A stretch of DNA of 64,000 nucleotides from Sphaeramia orbicularis (Eukaryota > Chordata > Actinopteri > Kurtiformes > Apogonidae). The notes beneath the pieces were generated by a model. That model was not told the origin of the DNA, ran no database searches, and saw only the letters and a program-made list of their open reading frames with translations. The stretch covers positions 19,628,166 through 19,692,165 of the forward strand of contig NC_043976.1 of NCBI RefSeq assembly GCF_902148855.1. The letters run 5' to 3'. The translations under genes were made by a program, and so were the position numbers. Shown piece after piece: positions 63,301 to 64,000 of this stretch (position 1 is the first letter of the stretch; each line of letters begins with the position of its first letter).

Positions 63301-63488
63301 GGTGTATCGAGAGGCTGCACCAGCGGCTGCAGGCAGATATGGCACACCAGGTCGTCATCCACTTCCAGGCGGTAGTTGTAAAGGTGGTTCTCCCAGCTGC
63401 GGTGGATCTGGCCACACTCAGGACATAGAGCCTCCAGGGCTGGCTCAACTGACCCAGCTAGACCCACCTCGCAGCCTGGGCTGCCCAT
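48379..63488 (-). CDS. lnx2: LNX2, RING E3 ligase with four PDZ domains
   Basis: Ligand-of-Numb protein X 2: cytoplasmic E3 ubiquitin ligase that binds NUMB and other partners through an NPxF motif and PDZ domains. Exons in order: 63488-63085, 58543-58308, 56846-56647, 54839-54426, 54334-54164, 52835-52658, 52581-52356, 50038-49880, 48514-48379. [37 protein letters not shown]1 [17 protein letters not shown]2 [18 protein letters not shown]3 [19 protein letters not shown]4 [16 protein letters not shown]-terminus CWPGSLV-like SWPGSLV. An upstream in-frame ATG at 63635 has weak context; the one at 63488 has strong context and aligns with the human MGT start, giving 707 residues (human 690). Total coding length from 63635 (2,271) is divisible by three. 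A possible extra exon is at 57070-57207. Introns are rich in transposons. Confidence 0.95.
48515..49879 (-). other. LNX2 last intron
   Basis: AT-rich; nothing recognised except a solitary TTTAACCCATAA at 49261-49272 that resembles one end of the TTAA MITE without a partner. Confidence 0.4.
50831..51401. mobile_element. hAT-type element in LNX2 intron
   Basis: 571 bp. Left end CAGTGGTTCCCAATC, right end TTAAAAAACATTG, the CAGTGGTTCCCAA terminus typical of hAT elements. Flanked by a perfect 8-bp duplication TCATAGCA (50823-50830 and 51402-51409). Sub-terminal GGCGACCCCA phrases recur near both ends. No transposase. Confidence 0.85.
51731..52082. mobile_element. Non-autonomous Tc1-like element
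   Basis: About 350 bp with inverted ends TAGTGGAAAAAAAGACACCC and GGGGTGTCCAAAAACTTTTT plus CCACCACTGTA, flanked by TA. Tc1/mariner signature; only a short interior, no transposase frame. Confidence 0.7.
52883..53010. repeat. (TAAG)n and retroposon-tail repeat
   Basis: Five TAAG units, then TTTTATTTATAGAGCACTTT and CAAAGTGCTTTATCAATTC, the common fish LINE/SINE tail read here in the same sense as at 57335. Confidence 0.55.
53201..53880. mobile_element. hAT-type element with an internal inserted repeat
   Basis: Begins TAGTGCTGTCAAACGATTGA with several ATTAATC repeats, and ends with GATTAATC-rich sequence and TTTTTGACATCTTA. The interior 53408-53600 carries a C-run and a unit with CAGACAGACAAACAGACAGA then CCTCCTTGGCAGAGGTAAC, probably a second inserted repeat. 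Ends are only partly preserved. Confidence 0.6.
53930..54128 (+). mobile_element. LINE 3' end followed by (TATTC)n microsatellite
   Basis: AAATTTCATTGAACACACAG then TGACAATAAAGGC leads straight into ~20 TATTC units (54010-54110), then TGTTC variants. The LINE tail seeded the microsatellite. It ends only ~35 bases from the LNX2 exon at 54164. Confidence 0.65.
54840..56646 (-). other. LNX2 intron between the PDZ1 exon and the PDZ1/2 linker exon
   Basis: AT-rich. Only a LINE 3' tail-like TTCCTTGTATGTGTTTATGC with (GATTCT)3 at 55848-55899 was recognised. Confidence 0.45.
57070..57207 (-). CDS. Candidate cassette exon of LNX2 (46 codons)
   Basis: GC-rich island in an AT-rich LNX2 intron. A strong acceptor (TTTCCTCTGTTTTTAG) precedes it on the minus strand. 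The 138 bases are open in exactly the phase needed between the NPAF exon (58308) and the PDZ1 exon (56846), and length is a multiple of three. Residues begin [16 protein letters not shown] and end PPLSAEEG. The donor (AAG|GTCCTT) is poor; if it is not used, a stop follows after a few codons, which would give a RING-only protein. The plus strand is also open here, so strand is not certain. Not present in the human LNX2 sequence I recall. Confidence 0.4.
57335..57438 (+). mobile_element. Short retroposon nested in MITE copy E
   Basis: About 104 bp: GGCAAGGCAAGGCAAGTTTA, TTTGCATAGCACATTTCAGC, AATTCAAGGTGCTTCACA, then an A-rich 3' tail. Flanked by the direct repeat TGTTTA (57329-57334, 57439-57444). 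The poly(A) tail and the duplication point to LINE-driven insertion. Confidence 0.7.
57466..57825. mobile_element. hAT MITE nested in MITE copy E
   Basis: 360 bp with ends CAATGGTTCTCAAC and GTTGAGAAACACTA. Flanked by an 8-bp duplication with one mismatch, CACTAACC (57458-57465) and CACTAATC (57826-57833). Standard hAT features. Confidence 0.8.
58544..60980 (-). other. LNX2 intron 1, 3' part
   Basis: AT-rich. No exon or known repeat recognised apart from short T-tracts. Confidence 0.4.
60985..61265 (-). CDS. Candidate two-exon micropeptide gene in LNX2 intron, single-pass membrane
   Basis: Minus strand. Exon 1 61265-61189 begins ATG, reads [26 protein letters not shown], and ends at a good donor (TTGTG|GTGAGT). 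Exon 2 61087-60985 starts at a good acceptor (TTTCACTTTCTTTCAG). Spliced length is 180 bases, 59 residues. Residues 26-46 form one long hydrophobic segment; the tail [13 protein letters not shown] has three Cys. It shares strand with LNX2. Two GGGGATTA motifs (61328-61335, 61358-61365), OTX/CRX type, lie within 100 bases upstream. No family recognised. An alternative unspliced frame on exon 2 (ending [11 protein letters not shown]) exists. Real gene status is an inference. Confidence 0.35.
61328..61365 (-). promoter_or_regulatory. Paired OTX/CRX-type motifs
   Basis: Two TAATCCCC (GGGGATTA) sites 30 bases apart, at 61328-61335 and 61358-61365, just upstream of the candidate micropeptide ATG. 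Function inferred from motif only. Confidence 0.35.
61699..62721. mobile_element. hAT-type element split by MITE copy F
   Basis: Ends AGGGCTGTCACAGTTAT and ATTATTGTGACAGCCCTGG are inverted repeats. The TTAA MITE at 61716-62264 lies inside, close to the left end. Target duplication not clear. Confidence 0.65.
61716..62264 (-). mobile_element. TTAA-flanked MITE, copy F (inverted)
   Basis: 549 bp; ends TTAACCCATAAAGAACC and GATCTTTATAGGTTAA. Orientation matches copy D. Inserted in an older hAT element. Confidence 0.8.
62722..63084 (-). other. LNX2 intron 1, 5' part
   Basis: AT-rich sequence next to the donor of the RING exon. Nothing recognised. Confidence 0.4.
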
Positions 63489-64000
63489 CTCTGCTCCTTC
63501 TACACAAATTTGCTTTGGCACAAGTGACTCCAGTGGGACTGTAGTTTTGGGATGGGGCACAAAAACTCCTATCCCATAAGCTTCAGAGGATGAACAGGTT
63601 GCTGATGGGACAGATGCCCCCCAGTGGTTGATCATACATTGTCCTGCAGGTCAGAAGGCAAAGTAAGAGGGTTAAACAGCTGTTTCAGAGAAACAACAAG
63701 TGTCAGATTTTGTGCTTTTATTCATGTGGCAAATGCTTTGTGCACGTGAGCCCACATGTCCAAATCAGTGTGTGTCTGTCAGTGAGTGTGCTGAGATTAT
63801 GTATTGCTGCTCCTGTCCACTAATCTGACAGTATAATCTCTCTTTTGCTCTCGCCTGCTGCAATCTTCCAATTCCACAGAGAGGGAATTATCTGGGATTG
63901 AGGCAGAGAGAGGACACAGATCAGAGGAAGTGGGATTGGGAAAGCAATAGAGAGGGAAAATAGTGCCAGCAAGAGGTAGAAAGGAGCATAGAGAGAAGAA
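63489..64000 (-). other. LNX2 upstream coding extension, UTR and intron
   Basis: The exon continues to an acceptor (CTTCTGACCTGCAG) at about 63650. An in-frame ATG at 63635 would add 49 residues. Beyond is intron or upstream DNA with purine-rich sequence; no promoter was seen, so the LNX2 first exon probably lies outside the window. Confidence 0.5.

Overview
The window is nuclear DNA of a ray-finned fish, most likely a teleost. The genes are intron-rich with GT-AG splicing, vertebrate-length introns and long AT-rich non-coding stretches. Fish-typical repeats are abundant: hAT and Tc1-like elements, a TTAA-flanked MITE family, LINE tails ending in microsatellites, and a tRNA-like SINE. Gene order and orientation match human 13q12: CDK8(+), WASF3(+), GPR12(-), USP12(-), RPL21(+), GTF3A(+), LNX2(-). 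RASL11A and MTIF3, which sit in this block in human, were not recognised here.

Layout. 1-3.5 kb: 3' half of CDK8. 4.4-17.6 kb: WASF3 with a CpG-rich non-coding first exon and eight coding exons. 17.6-24.6 kb: GPR12, coding in a single exon, with a GC-rich island downstream of it. 24.6-29.4 kb: USP12, nine coding exons. 29.4-30.1 kb: head-to-head promoter interval. 30.1-32.8 kb: RPL21, followed by a box C/D snoRNA-like sequence. 33-45.6 kb: gene-poor, transposon-rich interval holding four of six copies of a ~540 bp TTAA-flanked MITE, some nested. 45.7-47.7 kb: GTF3A (TFIIIA). 47.7-63.6 kb: LNX2 on the minus strand, ending tail-to-tail with GTF3A. One LNX2 intron may hold a small two-exon membrane micropeptide gene. 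The last ~350 bases are upstream of the LNX2 coding start.

The genes are a conserved syntenic block rather than a pathway: Mediator kinase, Arp2/3 activation, a cAMP-signalling GPCR, a deubiquitinase, a ribosomal protein, the 5S rRNA transcription factor, and a RING-PDZ ubiquitin ligase. Two genes, CDK8 and WASF3, each carry an apparent one-base frame lesion in an otherwise highly conserved exon, most simply read as assembly error. The most interesting unexplained items are the snoRNA-like stem/box C/box D unit past the RPL21 poly(A) signal, the putative 59-residue membrane micropeptide with two OTX/CRX-type motifs upstream, a possible 46-codon cassette exon of LNX2, and the nested transposons. 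No retroviral, Polinton or toxin fossil was recognised.
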